Part shown: one piece after another, positions 35,356 through 42,569 of the stretch
Position numbering within the stretch: position 1 is the first letter of the stretch
Layout: the number at the start of each line of letters is the position of its first letter
Source: Ectothiorhodospira shaposhnikovii
GTDB lineage: Bacteria; Pseudomonadota; Gammaproteobacteria; Ectothiorhodospirales; Ectothiorhodospiraceae
Direction: 5' to 3'
NCBI RefSeq assembly: GCF_022227765.1
Contig: NZ_JAJMLZ010000007.1
Location: 1 to 64,000 of the forward strand
DNA length: 64,000 nt
Translations under genes and position numbers: made by a program
The notes under the pieces: generated by a model
What the model was told of the DNA's origin: nothing
Seen by the model: the letters and a program-made list of their open reading frames with translations, nothing else
The model's database searches: none

Positions 35356-35754
35356 CTATTCGCCTTTGAGGGCCGTGCGCAGGCCGCTGAATTTCTTGCT
35401 GAGAAAATCCAGGCTGGCCTGATACTGCACGGTATTTTCGGCAAAGGCCGCCTGCTCCAGCTGGGGGTCCACCGTGTTGCCATCCAGGGATGGCTGGGTG
35501 GGCACCCGATAGAGCGGCTCACCCAGAGCCTGACCCGAGGCATCAGTGGCAATATGGGCGGCGTGGGTAAGGCGCAGGCCCAGGGCATCGGGCTGATGCG
35601 CACGACTGAGCACCTGACGAAAATCCAGGTCCCGTGCCTTGTAGTTGGGGGTGTCGGAATTGGCGATGTTGGAGGCGAGCAACTCCAGGCGCTTTGAGCG
35701 CACCTGCAGCGCATCGCCGTGGATACCAATGGCCCTGTCTATGGAAAGTGGCAT
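35356..35754 (-). CDS. flgB: Flagellar proximal rod protein FlgB
   Basis: 132 residues from the ATG at 35752-35754. The start is set by GAGGT seven bases upstream and by the family N-terminus SIDRAIGIHGDALQVRSKR. The rod motif LELLASNIANSDTPNYKARD follows, and the C-terminus has QASLDFLSKKFSGLRTALKGE. First gene of the flgBCDEFGHIJKL run, about 28 bases downstream of the inferred sigma-54 transcription start. Confidence 0.96.
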   Translation of the reverse strand: MPLSIDRAIGIHGDALQVRSKRLELLASNIANSDTPNYKARDLDFRQVLSRAHQPDALGLRLTHAAHIATDASGQALGEPLYRVPTQPSLDGNTVDPQLEQAAFAENTVQYQASLDFLSKKFSGLRTALKGE

Positions 35755-35792
35755 GGACTCGACCTCAAGAAATGTTCCTGAAGGTCGAAAAT

Positions 35793-35807
35793 GCAATCAA
35801 CGTGCCA
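35793..35807 (-). promoter_or_regulatory. Sigma-54 promoter of the flgB operon
   Basis: Minus strand TGGCAC (35802-35807), five bases, TTGC (35793-35796): an exact match to the RpoN -24/-12 consensus with the invariant GG and GC. Transcription would start near 35782, just ahead of the flgB ribosome site. An enhancer-binding activator (FlrC/FleR type) would be required and is not in the window. Confidence 0.85.
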
Positions 35808-35938
35808 TAAAAGAAAGTCTCGTTATTTTAGAGACTTAAGGGAAAGGCACCCGGAATCGGAGAGGCTGCCACGGCAAGATACCGCCGTTCGCAAGGTCCC
35901 GGCCCATGGAGCGGGTCGGGTTATTGACGCCTGTGCTT

Positions 35939-36769
35939 TCAGCGCAGGCGATATACAACGCCCGGATTGCAACGCACCATTTCAAAGGCGTCGGAATAAT
36001 TGGCCATGGACTCGGAGGCCCCTAGGAAAAGATAACCACCCGGATTGAGAATCTGGGAGATACGCTTGAGAATCAGCTTCTTGGAGTCAATGGAAAAGTA
36101 GATCAGGACATTGCGACAGAACACCACATCAAAACGCCCCAGCAGGGTGTAGCTGTCCATGAGATTGAATTCACGGAAGGTGGCGCGGGCCTTGATGTCG
36201 GGCCGGAGAGACCAGCGATCGCCATTCTGCACGAAGAAACGTTGGCGTCGCTCAAGGGACAGGCCGCGGGCGACGGCCAGGGAATCGTAGCTGGCCTCTC
36301 GCGCTTCCTTGAGCACCGCGCCGGAGATGTCCGTGCCCAGGATCTGCACATCCCGCAGGCTGCCGGGGCGGGATTGCTGGTATTCACTGAACCCCATGCT
36401 GATGGAATAGGCTTCCTGTCCGGATGAGCAGGCGGCAGACCAGATGCGCGGGGCGTATCCCGCCCCCTTCTGCTTTGCCAGTTCCGGATAGATCTGGTTC
36501 TTGAGGATCTCAAAGGGAAACACGTCCCGAAACCAGTAGGTTTCGTTGGTGGTCATGGCCTCGATCACCCGCTCTCGCAGCCCGGGATTCCGCCCCAGCT
36601 TGAGCTGCCTGAGCAGCTCGCTCACGGAAGAAACCGAGAACTCGCCCATGAGCCGCGACAGGCGGCTGTTCACCAGGTAGTGCTTGTTTTCCCCCAGGAC
36701 CAGTCCACAGGACTTCTCCAGAAACAGCCTGAAATCCTCGTAATCCTGAGATTCGATAGGGCCTGACAA
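35939..36769 (-). CDS. cheR: Chemotaxis protein methyltransferase CheR
   Basis: 276 residues. Uses SAM to methylate glutamates of chemoreceptors. N-terminal helical domain (about 1-75). The catalytic domain carries TTNETYWFRDVFPFEIL, the SAM-binding IWSAACSSGQEAYSISM, LGTDISGAVLKEA, and FDVVFCRNVLIYFSIDSKK. It has no C-terminal NWETF-tether requirement visible. It is downstream of cheV (gap about 170 bp with a hairpin) and upstream of flgB, as in Vibrio and Pseudomonas. Confidence 0.96.
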   Translation of the reverse strand: MSGPIESQDYEDFRLFLEKSCGLVLGENKHYLVNSRLSRLMGEFSVSSVSELLRQLKLGRNPGLRERVIEAMTTNETYWFRDVFPFEILKNQIYPELAKQKGAGYAPRIWSAACSSGQEAYSISMGFSEYQQSRPGSLRDVQILGTDISGAVLKEAREASYDSLAVARGLSLERRQRFFVQNGDRWSLRPDIKARATFREFNLMDSYTLLGRFDVVFCRNVLIYFSIDSKKLILKRISQILNPGGYLFLGASESMANYSDAFEMVRCNPGVVYRLR

Positions 36770-36846
36770 GGTGGTTTCCTGTTATGGATCAATCTTTCGT
36801 TATAGAACACAAACCATCGAACGGCATATGGATGGTACACAGTATA

Positions 36847-36865
36847 CCTTCGGGATCCCCCGAAG
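36847..36865. repeat. Inverted repeat between cheV and cheR
   Basis: CCTTCGGG (36847-36854) and CCCGAAGG (36858-36865) can pair in the cheV-cheR gap. No T-tract follows on the minus strand, so attenuation rather than full termination is possible. Confidence 0.4.
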
Positions 36866-36939
36866 GGGGTATGCCGAACCACCGTTCAAGGGGCACGCAA
36901 TGACCGCCGGGCGGCATGATCCTGCCGACCGTGACGTTC

Positions 36940-37872
36940 TCATTGAGCGGCATCATCCCCCTGAAGGTATCCCAGCACGACCTCCGCCAGCTCATCCGGA
37001 CTGAACTTGGGCAGAAAACGGTCTGCTCCCGCCCTGCGGACCAGGGTTTCGTTGAAGGTTCCACTCAGGGAGGAATGCAGCACCACATGCAGACGGGACA
37101 GGGCCGGCTCCTTGCGGATGGTGGAGGACAGCGTGTAACCATCCATCTCAGGCATCTCGATATCCGAGATCACCAACCCGATCTGCTGCTCGATGGGACC
37201 TTGGGCAGCCAGTTCCAGTAACTTGTCCAGCGCCTGCCTGCCGTCGTTCACCACCACGGATTCCACGCCCATCTGGGTCAGGGCACGCACGATCTGCCTG
37301 CGCGCCACTGCCGAATCGTCGGCGACCAAGGCTCGACGCACCCTCCCCCCTTCCTGAATGTTGGACAGCAGCGAGTCACTGACGTCCCTTGCCGGACCGG
37401 TGATCATCTCCAGCACCTTTTCCACGTCGATGATCTCCACCAGACGATTATCGACCTGGGTCACGGCCGTCAGGAAACTGTCCTTGTGCGTGCCCCGGGG
37501 AGGTGGATGAATCTGATCCCAGTTGAGATTGATGATGCGATCCACCGACGCCACCAGAAGCCCCTGTACGGAACGGTTGAACTCGGTAAGAATGACAAAT
37601 GAACCGCCCTCTCTGGAGGGAATGGGGGGCATGCCCAGTGCTTGCGCCAGATCGACCACGGACACGGTCTTGCCTCGCAACGTGGCCACGCCGCGGATGA
37701 TGGGGTGGGCACTGGGAAGCCGGTTCAAGGCGGGACAGGTGATGACCTCGCGCACCTTGAAGACATTGATGGCAAATAACTGACGGCTACCCAGGGTGAA
37801 GAGGAGCAGTTCCAGACGATTCTGCCCCACCATCTGGGTCCGACGATCGACGTCATCCAGCAAGCTGCTCAT
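36940..37872 (-). CDS. cheV: Chemotaxis coupling protein CheV
   Basis: 310 residues from the ATG at 37870-37872. N-terminal CheW domain (about 15-165; LLLFTLGSRQLFAINVFKVREVI, RGVATLRGKTVSVVDLAQAL). C-terminal receiver domain (about 185-305), with paired acidic residues in VADDSAVARRQIV, phospho-acceptor Asp in VISDIEMPEMDGY, and the conserved Lys in DRFLPKFSPDEL. Couples receptors to CheA and can be phosphorylated. A few extra residues upstream of this Met are also open. Confidence 0.95.
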   Translation of the reverse strand: MSSLLDDVDRRTQMVGQNRLELLLFTLGSRQLFAINVFKVREVITCPALNRLPSAHPIIRGVATLRGKTVSVVDLAQALGMPPIPSREGGSFVILTEFNRSVQGLLVASVDRIINLNWDQIHPPPRGTHKDSFLTAVTQVDNRLVEIIDVEKVLEMITGPARDVSDSLLSNIQEGGRVRRALVADDSAVARRQIVRALTQMGVESVVVNDGRQALDKLLELAAQGPIEQQIGLVISDIEMPEMDGYTLSSTIRKEPALSRLHVVLHSSLSGTFNETLVRRAGADRFLPKFSPDELAEVVLGYLQGDDAAQ

Positions 37873-37921
37873 CAGGCTCTCCCGCGGGTGTTTGCAGATC
37901 ATACCCTCTCATCCAGAAGTA

Positions 37922-37948
37922 TGATCGGCCACGGCGAAGATTTCTTGA
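37922..37948 (-). promoter_or_regulatory. Putative sigma-28 (FliA) promoter of cheV
   Basis: Minus strand TCAAGAAA (37941-37948), 11 bases, GCCGATCA (37922-37929). The -10 differs from GCCGATAA at one base. The -35 is a partial match. It lies about 50 bp ahead of cheV. Confidence 0.5.
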
Positions 37949-37956
37949 AAATTTTC

Positions 37957-37971
37957 TGGCCCTCATCTTGC
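37957..37971 (+). promoter_or_regulatory. Sigma-54 promoter of flgA
   Basis: TGGCCC (37957-37962), five bases, TTGC (37968-37971), followed by A. The invariant GG/GC pairs are present. One mismatch from TGGCAC. The start point would be about 85 bp ahead of flgA. Confidence 0.65.
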
Positions 37972-38068
37972 AACCTATCTCCCCAGGGACATCATGCGCC
38001 ACAGATCCGGCGCTTCTTGAAATACCCCCGGGTATGGGTGATGAACCATCCAGCGAGGTAGCAGCACG

Positions 38069-38803
38069 ATGTTTTTCAACTTCCGGAAGCGCCGCCACGG
38101 GATCAGCCTGAGTCTTTTCACGAGTTTGCTGATCTGCGCCCCCATCAATCTCATGGCGGTCGAAACGCAGTCGCACGACAGCATTTTGACGGCCGCCGGC
38201 GCATTTCTCGGTCAACAGGCACGCGCCCACCACGGCGAGTATGTGGACGTACGTATCAACCGGGGTTCACTGGACCCGCGTCTGCGACTCAGGGCCTGCG
38301 ATGGACCACTGGAAACCTTTCTGCCGCCGGGCACCAGGATGACCGGTCATACCACCGTGGGCGTTCGCTGCACCACTCCATCGCCCTGGAGCCTTTTCGT
38401 ACCCATGCAGATTGTCGTCCGTGGCGAGGTCGTGGTTCTGGAAAGAGCCCTGCCCCGGGGCACCCTGATCTCCGAGGGTGACATCCGGCTCGAACTGCGT
38501 GACCTGGGCAGCATGCACGGCGGGTATCTCACGGAACCCACGGCAGTCACCAACATGGTCCTCAGACGGGCCCTGCCCGCCGGTACGGCCCTGAGTCCCC
38601 AGATGGTGGAACCTCAGCGGCTGGTGCAGCGAGGACAGAAAGTCATGCTGGTGGCACAAAACACCGCCATCTCCGTGCGCATGGAGGGACAGGCGCTCGC
38701 GGACGGCGCCTATGGTGACCGGGTTCAGGTTCGCAATCTGTCCTCCCGGCGCATTGTGGAAGGTCGAGTGCTGTCAGCCGGGGTGGTGGGTGTTAATATG
38801 TGA
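38069..38803 (+). CDS. flgA: P-ring assembly chaperone FlgA
   Basis: 244 residues. A long basic N-terminus is followed by a hydrophobic export signal (ISLSLFTSLLICAPINLMAVE). The mature part holds a SAF-type fold with YVDVRINRGSLDPRLRLRACDGPLE, VERALPRGTLISEGDI and the C-terminal VRMEGQALADGAYGDRVQVRNLSS typical of FlgA. Periplasmic helper for FlgI ring formation. Divergent from cheV. Confidence 0.93.
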   Translation: MFFNFRKRRHGISLSLFTSLLICAPINLMAVETQSHDSILTAAGAFLGQQARAHHGEYVDVRINRGSLDPRLRLRACDGPLETFLPPGTRMTGHTTVGVRCTTPSPWSLFVPMQIVVRGEVVVLERALPRGTLISEGDIRLELRDLGSMHGGYLTEPTAVTNMVLRRALPAGTALSPQMVEPQRLVQRGQKVMLVAQNTAISVRMEGQALADGAYGDRVQVRNLSSRRIVEGRVLSAGVVGVNM

Positions 38804-38834
38804 GTCAAATTGCACTGACTGCCCCTACTGCCCC

Positions 38835-38861
38835 TAAAGAAACCCGCGAATCGGCCGATAC
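38835..38861 (+). promoter_or_regulatory. Sigma-28 (FliA) promoter of flgM
   Basis: TAAAGAAA (38835-38842), 11 bases, GCCGATAC (38854-38861), near-consensus for FliA. It lies in the flgA-flgM gap, 43 bp before the flgM start, so flgM can be made both from flgA read-through and as a class III gene. Confidence 0.85.
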
Positions 38862-38904
38862 GATTTCTAAGAAGTGGCCGTTCAGTGCACGCGAGGAACG
38901 CAAT

Positions 38905-39213
38905 ATGTCCATCGACATCAAGAATTTAACCCAGACTCAGCCGCGCAGCGCCGGGGAGAGCCGTGGTGCCTCCGACGTGGCCAAAGGCGCGCGCTCGGGC
39001 GGTGGCACGGGATTTTCCGGTCCGGTGGGCGACAAGGTCACCCTGACCGAAACCGCCCGGCGCCTGAGCACGCTGGAGCAGAACGCCAGGGCACAACCCT
39101 CCGTCGATCAGGAAAAGGTGACGGCTATCCGTCAGGCCATCCAGGAAGGGCGCTATGAGATCAACGCCGAGTCCGTGGCCAGCAAAATCCTGAAGACTGA
39201 AGACCTGTTCTAG
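38905..39213 (+). CDS. flgM: Anti-sigma-28 factor FlgM
   Basis: 102 residues from the ATG at 38905 (GAGGAA about 7 bases upstream). The N-terminal half is Gly/Ser-rich and disordered. The C-terminal half carries the FliA-binding helices (TLTETARRLSTLEQNARA, then VTAIRQAIQEGRYEINAESVASKIL). Holds sigma-28 inactive until the hook is finished, when FlgM is exported. It lies 2 bp from flgN. Confidence 0.94.
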   Translation: MSIDIKNLTQTQPRSAGESRGASDVAKGARSGGGTGFSGPVGDKVTLTETARRLSTLEQNARAQPSVDQEKVTAIRQAIQEGRYEINAESVASKILKTEDLF

Positions 39214-39215
39214 CC

Positions 39216-39701
39216 ATGAACATGCGCTCGTTTCCGGAGCAACTGGATCAGATCCTGACCCATTCGGTGCGGGAAGCCTCTGCCCTGGAACATGCCCTGC
39301 AACTGGAAGGACAGGCCCTGAGCACCCGGGATCTGGAAACCCTTAACCTGGCCATCGCTCAAAAGCAGCAACAGGTTGAGCGACTGGAGCAACTGACCCG
39401 TGATCAGGGTGCCCTGCTCAAGCGGGAGGGGTATGAGAACAATGCCCAGGGCATGGCCCGCTGCCTGCGCGACTGGGATGCCGAGGGCGTCCTGGCGCCG
39501 ATATGGGATCGACTGGTGGACCTCATGACCCGTTGCCGTCAGCTGAATCTTGCCAACGGCGGCGTAGTGGAAACCAAGCGGCGCCATGTGGAACAGGCGC
39601 TGCACATCCTGCGAGGCGAGGACCCCCGCACCGAGTTGTACGGCCCCCGCGGGCAACCCACCTCCGCCGGGGGAAAGTCCCGCACCATCACCAAGGCCTG
39701 A
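39216..39701 (+). CDS. flgN: Flagellar export chaperone FlgN
   Basis: 161 residues, helical. Typical opening with LDQILTHSVREASALEHALQ and heptads KQQQVERLEQLTRDQGALL. The ending with RRHVEQALHILRG and a Gly/Ser tail also fits. Cytoplasmic chaperone for FlgK and FlgL, both encoded in the divergent flg operon here. Co-transcribed with flgM. Confidence 0.9.
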   Translation: MNMRSFPEQLDQILTHSVREASALEHALQLEGQALSTRDLETLNLAIAQKQQQVERLEQLTRDQGALLKREGYENNAQGMARCLRDWDAEGVLAPIWDRLVDLMTRCRQLNLANGGVVETKRRHVEQALHILRGEDPRTELYGPRGQPTSAGGKSRTITKA

Positions 39702-39833
39702 CCTCTCTCAGGCATCCGCCCCCCTTGCGTGCGCACGAAAGGGCTGATTCTTTCCCAGACTGTGCTAGCCTCAGTATAGGCTCCAGAAAAAGCATATACC
39801 TGGAGGTGTCATAGAGCGCGGAGGGTCCGGCCC

Positions 39834-40616
39834 ATGAATCAGCCCATCAATCAGACATCGGCGACCACCCACAGTCCCCCGCCGGGCTCACGGCGAGAAC
39901 ATATCCCTCGGCAGGAGCGCATCAATGCTCTACTCAGGGACCTGGAAGCGCGTCGCGCCTCCATCAGCATACGCTTCGGCCAGGATCAGGAGTTTTTCCA
40001 TGGCACCCTGAATCGGATGGATCCGTCACGGGGATGGCTTTTCCTGAGCGAGCTGACCCCTTATCAGGGCAATCTGCGCATGGCTGCAGGGCAGCAAATC
40101 CATATGTATGCAGTACTCAACGCGTCCTGCCTGCACTTTCGCGCCGAAGCGCTTCACTCCGGAGAGCACGATGGCGAAGCCTTCCATGTGGTCTCCATGC
40201 CCACCGAACTGGACAGCGAGCAGAAACGCGCCCACTTCCGTGCCCCCGTTGATGACTCACCCGGCACGCCCGTCACCCTGGTGGACAGGGACGGACGCCA
40301 GTTCACCGGCAACCTGGTGGATATATCGCTGGGAGGACTGCGCGCCATGTTCCCGCTCAAGACCCCTATTCACGCCAGGGATCTGTTAACCCTCAGCAAA
40401 CTCGCTTTTTCGGACATCGAGCTTGTCCAGTGTGGCATTCAGATCCGCTTTGCTTCCGACGACAAGGAAACCGGCACAAGGCTGGTTGGCGGAAGATTTT
40501 ATGATCTTTCCCAGTCGGATGAGCAGGCACTGCTGCGAACCCTGCTATTCATGGAGCGTGAAAGGGTTCAGCAGTGCGAACCTGAACACAGGACCTTTTA
40601 TCCGCCCGGGCAATAG
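39834..40616 (+). CDS. YcgR-like PilZ protein, cyclic-di-GMP flagellar brake
   Basis: 260 residues. N-terminal YcgR domain (about 25-125), then a PilZ domain (about 130-245). The c-di-GMP signature is complete: RxxxR at residues 132-136 (RAHFR) and DISLGG at 163-168. In E. coli YcgR binds the motor and slows swimming when c-di-GMP is high. The ribosome site is GGAGGG (39821-39826). Its position after flgMN supports a motility role. A diguanylate cyclase lies at 50373-53561. Confidence 0.85.
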   Translation: MNQPINQTSATTHSPPPGSRREHIPRQERINALLRDLEARRASISIRFGQDQEFFHGTLNRMDPSRGWLFLSELTPYQGNLRMAAGQQIHMYAVLNASCLHFRAEALHSGEHDGEAFHVVSMPTELDSEQKRAHFRAPVDDSPGTPVTLVDRDGRQFTGNLVDISLGGLRAMFPLKTPIHARDLLTLSKLAFSDIELVQCGIQIRFASDDKETGTRLVGGRFYDLSQSDEQALLRTLLFMERERVQQCEPEHRTFYPPGQ

Positions 40617-40823
40617 GGGAAGTCAAGGTCAAAAGGCGGGCGGCAAGAAGCCAACAGGCGATAAAGAGAGACGCAGAAGGATGTGTACTGAAAACAAGGA
40701 AGGTAGAGGGGCCTGAAAGCCCGTATGGCATCGGCCTCTGCAAAGTCACGATGCGACATACTTTTTGGGTATTTTCAAGCCACCTCTACCTGCACTGCTG
40801 ATACTGCAACTGCCAAGACCTTC

Positions 40824-40961
40824 TTAGTAGAAGGGTCTCCACAGGAACACCAGGAAGTGAGCAGCAGCAGCAATCACCATGAACACGGTGAAGGTGGTCT
40901 TGAACTGCTCGTGGAATTCCTTGGCTTGCTCTTCGCTCAGGCCGGAGATGCTGTCATTCAT
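40824..40961 (-). CDS. pucB: Light-harvesting complex 2 beta subunit, first pair
   Basis: 45 residues, too short for most gene callers. Single-helix antenna polypeptide: N-terminal SGLSEEQAKEFHEQFKTTF, then a membrane helix containing AAAAHFL, whose His is the axial ligand of a bacteriochlorophyll, then WRPFY at the C-terminus. The GLTEEEA...HDQFKTTF pattern is that of the Phaeospirillum molischianum LH2 beta chain, as I recall it. It follows its alpha partner by 17 bp, so this pair is in alpha-beta order, the reverse of the usual puc order. Confidence 0.92.
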   Translation of the reverse strand: MNDSISGLSEEQAKEFHEQFKTTFTVFMVIAAAAHFLVFLWRPFY

Positions 40962-40978
40962 GGTCTATTCCCCTTTCG

Positions 40979-41179
40979 TTACTCAGAAGCTTCAACAGCG
41001 CTGGCGTCGAAGGTCAGCGGGTTGTAGTTGTCATTGGCATACACGAAAGCGTGCACAGCCAGAGCCACGACGAGAACAGCCATCAGGATCGGCATCAGCC
41101 AGGTGCCGGGATTGACCACCAGCCACAGCTTCCAATCGTCTTTGGGATTGCTCGGCTTGCTCGGTCTGTATTCACTCAT
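40979..41179 (-). CDS. pucA: Light-harvesting complex 2 alpha subunit, first pair
   Basis: 66 residues. N-terminal cytoplasmic PSNPKDDWKLWLVVNPGTW resembles the molischianum-type LH2 alpha chain (SNPKDD...IWLVINPSTW, from memory). One membrane helix follows with the ligand His in ALAVHAFVYA, then a polar C-terminus. A ribosome site GAGGG lies 8 bases ahead. The membrane core is identical to that of the second alpha at 41867-42073, while the N- and C-terminal ends differ. The inner-membrane antenna passes energy to LH1 and the reaction centre, neither of which is encoded here. Confidence 0.93.
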   Translation of the reverse strand: MSEYRPSKPSNPKDDWKLWLVVNPGTWLMPILMAVLVVALAVHAFVYANDNYNPLTFDASAVEASE

Positions 41180-41414
41180 TGATATTGCCCTCTTGGTTTA
41201 TAACCTTGGCCATCATGGATGACCAGGATGTTTGCAACCACCGCTTATTCTAACGGTTAAGGTTGTCTCAAAGTGCTCTTGAATCACCCAGTCTCCATGT
41301 CCTTTTCTTTACTTTTCTCAAGACACTTCGACTGAAGTCTCCCTGATCGGGTTTTATATTCTGCCTTGCTGACCGAAGAAGAGTAAGCACCTTCGGATAC
41401 CGCTGCGGCATGGT

Positions 41415-41446
41415 TGTAAGTCTACGTTGACAGACATAAATGTCAA
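41415..41446 (-). promoter_or_regulatory. Promoter of the first LH2 pair with CrtJ/PpsR-type site
   Basis: Minus strand TTGACA (41441-41446), 16 bases, TAGACT (41419-41424). The palindrome TGT-N12-ACA (41415-41432) covers the -10. This is the sequence class bound by the redox-sensing repressor CrtJ/PpsR. The same arrangement occurs at 42411-42442. Confidence 0.75.
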
Positions 41447-41798
41447 GGCGACCCACCACACCCCGACAGCCTTCGAAAAGCCCTAAAAAAACCACCATTA
41501 CCCTTTTAAAAACATGAAGTTAAAAAATCCGCACTCAAACGCCGGCATGCACCGACAATGCGATCGACGGACCTTTTACTGACGCAGATCAGTTTCTCAA
41601 AAAGGCGTCTTAAAGGGCGTCAGAACAGTTTCAAGCTCACGAATCCCACACATCAAAAGGCGCAAGAAAATGCCCTTACAAGCCCCTGAAAACCTCTGTC
41701 AGGCCTGCTGAGCATTGATAAAGGGGGCTATACCAGGTCAATCATGAGATGCATCCCACGGAGCCTGGTTGCTTTAGCTTTTAAAAGCGATATGACAG

Positions 41799-41834
41799 AA
41801 AAAAAACGGCCGGCGAATACTCGCCGGCCGTTTC
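41799..41834 (-). terminator. Rho-independent terminator of the second LH2 pair
   Basis: AAACGGCCGGCGA and TCGCCGGCCGTTT form a 13-bp perfect stem around a 4-base loop. On the minus strand it is followed by a run of T (eight A on plus, 41799-41806). It lies 32 bp past the alpha stop codon and separates the two antenna units. Confidence 0.93.
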
Positions 41835-41866
41835 TACAATCACACTGAAAAGCCGTGGTCGGCTTA

Positions 41867-42073
41867 TCAGGCAACTTCCTCAGCCTGCACAGTGGTCACG
41901 TCGCTGCGCAGCGGGTTGTAGTTGTCATTGGCATACACGAAGGCGTGCACAGCCAGGGCAACCACCAGAACAGCCATCAGGATCGGCATCAGCCAGGTGC
42001 CGGGGTTAACCACCAGCCACAGCTTCCAATCGTCGGAGGGGTTGCTCGGCCGCTTTGCTCTGTATTCGCTCAT
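41867..42073 (-). CDS. pucA: Light-harvesting complex 2 alpha subunit, second pair
   Basis: 68 residues from the ATG at 42071-42073 (AGGGTG about 8 bases upstream). A longer open frame exists but the shared MSEYR start fixes it. The membrane core WKLWLVVNPGTWLMPILMA with the ligand His in AVHAFVYANDNYNP is the same as the first alpha. The N-terminus has AKRPSNPSDD and the C-terminus SDVTTVQAEEVA. It follows its beta partner by 76 bp, i.e. canonical beta-alpha order. Confidence 0.93.
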   Translation of the reverse strand: MSEYRAKRPSNPSDDWKLWLVVNPGTWLMPILMAVLVVALAVHAFVYANDNYNPLRSDVTTVQAEEVA

Positions 42074-42149
42074 TGAAATCACCCTGTCAATTTTTTCGAA
42101 CTGAAACTCAGTCAAAGCCACACGGAATCACCGTGCGGTGTTACCGTTC

Positions 42150-42299
42150 TTAGTAGAACGGTCTCCACACGTAGACGAGGAAGTGGGCAGCAGCGGCAAG
42201 CGCCATGAACACGGTGAAGGTGGTCTTGAACTGCTCGTGGAATTCCTTGGCCTGCTCTTCGGTAAGACCGGAAATGCTCTGCACGTATTCGTCGGACAT
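42150..42299 (-). CDS. pucB: Light-harvesting complex 2 beta subunit, second pair
   Basis: 49 residues. SDEYVQSISGLTEEQAKEF leads into HEQFKTTFTVFMALAAAAHF with the bacteriochlorophyll-ligand His, ending LVYVWRPFY. It differs from the first beta mainly at the N-terminus (four extra residues) and at a few helix positions. First gene of its unit, about 110 bases after the inferred transcription start. Confidence 0.92.
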   Translation of the reverse strand: MSDEYVQSISGLTEEQAKEFHEQFKTTFTVFMALAAAAHFLVYVWRPFY

Positions 42300-42410
42300 T
42301 CAAAGACCCTCCATAGGGTTTGCTGTGACTACTCGAATTCATCGACTCCAGCAGCGGTATTCGCTTCGTAGCCCTGAATTCGGGCTTCAATCCCCTGCCT
42401 TGAGTCTGGT

Positions 42411-42442
42411 TGTAAGTCTACGCTGACACATTTCCATGTCAA
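42411..42442 (-). promoter_or_regulatory. Promoter of the second LH2 pair with CrtJ/PpsR-type site
   Basis: Minus strand TTGACA (42437-42442), 16 bases, TAGACT (42415-42420). TGT-N12-ACA (42411-42428) overlaps the -10. It matches the element of the first pair in 17 of 18 palindrome bases and in spacing. Confidence 0.78.
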
Positions 42443-42482
42443 CGGGGGAGAACAGAGTTTCGGAGCAAATGCGACGCTGCCG

Positions 42483-42496
42483 TTGACCGGGGTCAA
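42483..42496. promoter_or_regulatory. FNR-like palindrome upstream of the second LH2 promoter
   Basis: TTGAC-CGGG-GTCAA, a perfect 14-base palindrome with the half-site spacing of FNR/ANR boxes (TTGAT-N4-ATCAA). Its centre is about 80 bases before the inferred start. Oxygen control of antenna genes by an FnrL-type regulator would fit, but the match is not exact. Confidence 0.4.
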
Positions 42497-42509
42497 GTTT
42501 TTCGCCTCC

Positions 42510-42549
42510 CCTCCTCTCCCCGTTCATAAACCGGAACGGGAAGAGGAGG
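42510..42549. repeat. 16-bp inverted repeat at the 3' end of the pucC-like gene
   Basis: CCTCCTCTCCCCGTTC (42510-42525) pairs with GAACGGGAAGAGGAGG (42534-42549), one mismatch, 8-base loop. It lies 20 bp beyond the pucC-like stop codon. There is no T-run on the minus strand, so it is a likely mRNA 3' barrier rather than a textbook terminator. Confidence 0.6.
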
Positions 42550-42569
42550 ATAAAGGTTTCAAACCGGCC

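Larger units (their letters stand above)
41180..41866. other. 687-bp gap between the two LH2 pairs
   Basis: No convincing coding frame. From left to right it holds a leader of about 230 bases for the first pair, the -10/-35 and TGT-N12-ACA element at 41415-41446, an AT-richer stretch (41450-41800) with an FNR-like CTGAC-GCAG-ATCAG at 41579-41592 (8 of 10 core bases), and the terminator of the second pair at 41799-41834. The composition is clearly less GC-rich than the flanks. Confidence 0.7.

Noticed and set aside
41268-41498. 76-residue minus-strand frame in the LH2 gap
   Set aside because: No ribosome site, no family features, and it spans the promoter element.
40824-42299. Interpretation of the antenna genes as pufBA (LH1)
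   Set aside because: No pufL/pufM nearby, and the SNPKDD and FKTTF features resemble the molischianum-type LH2 chains more than LH1.
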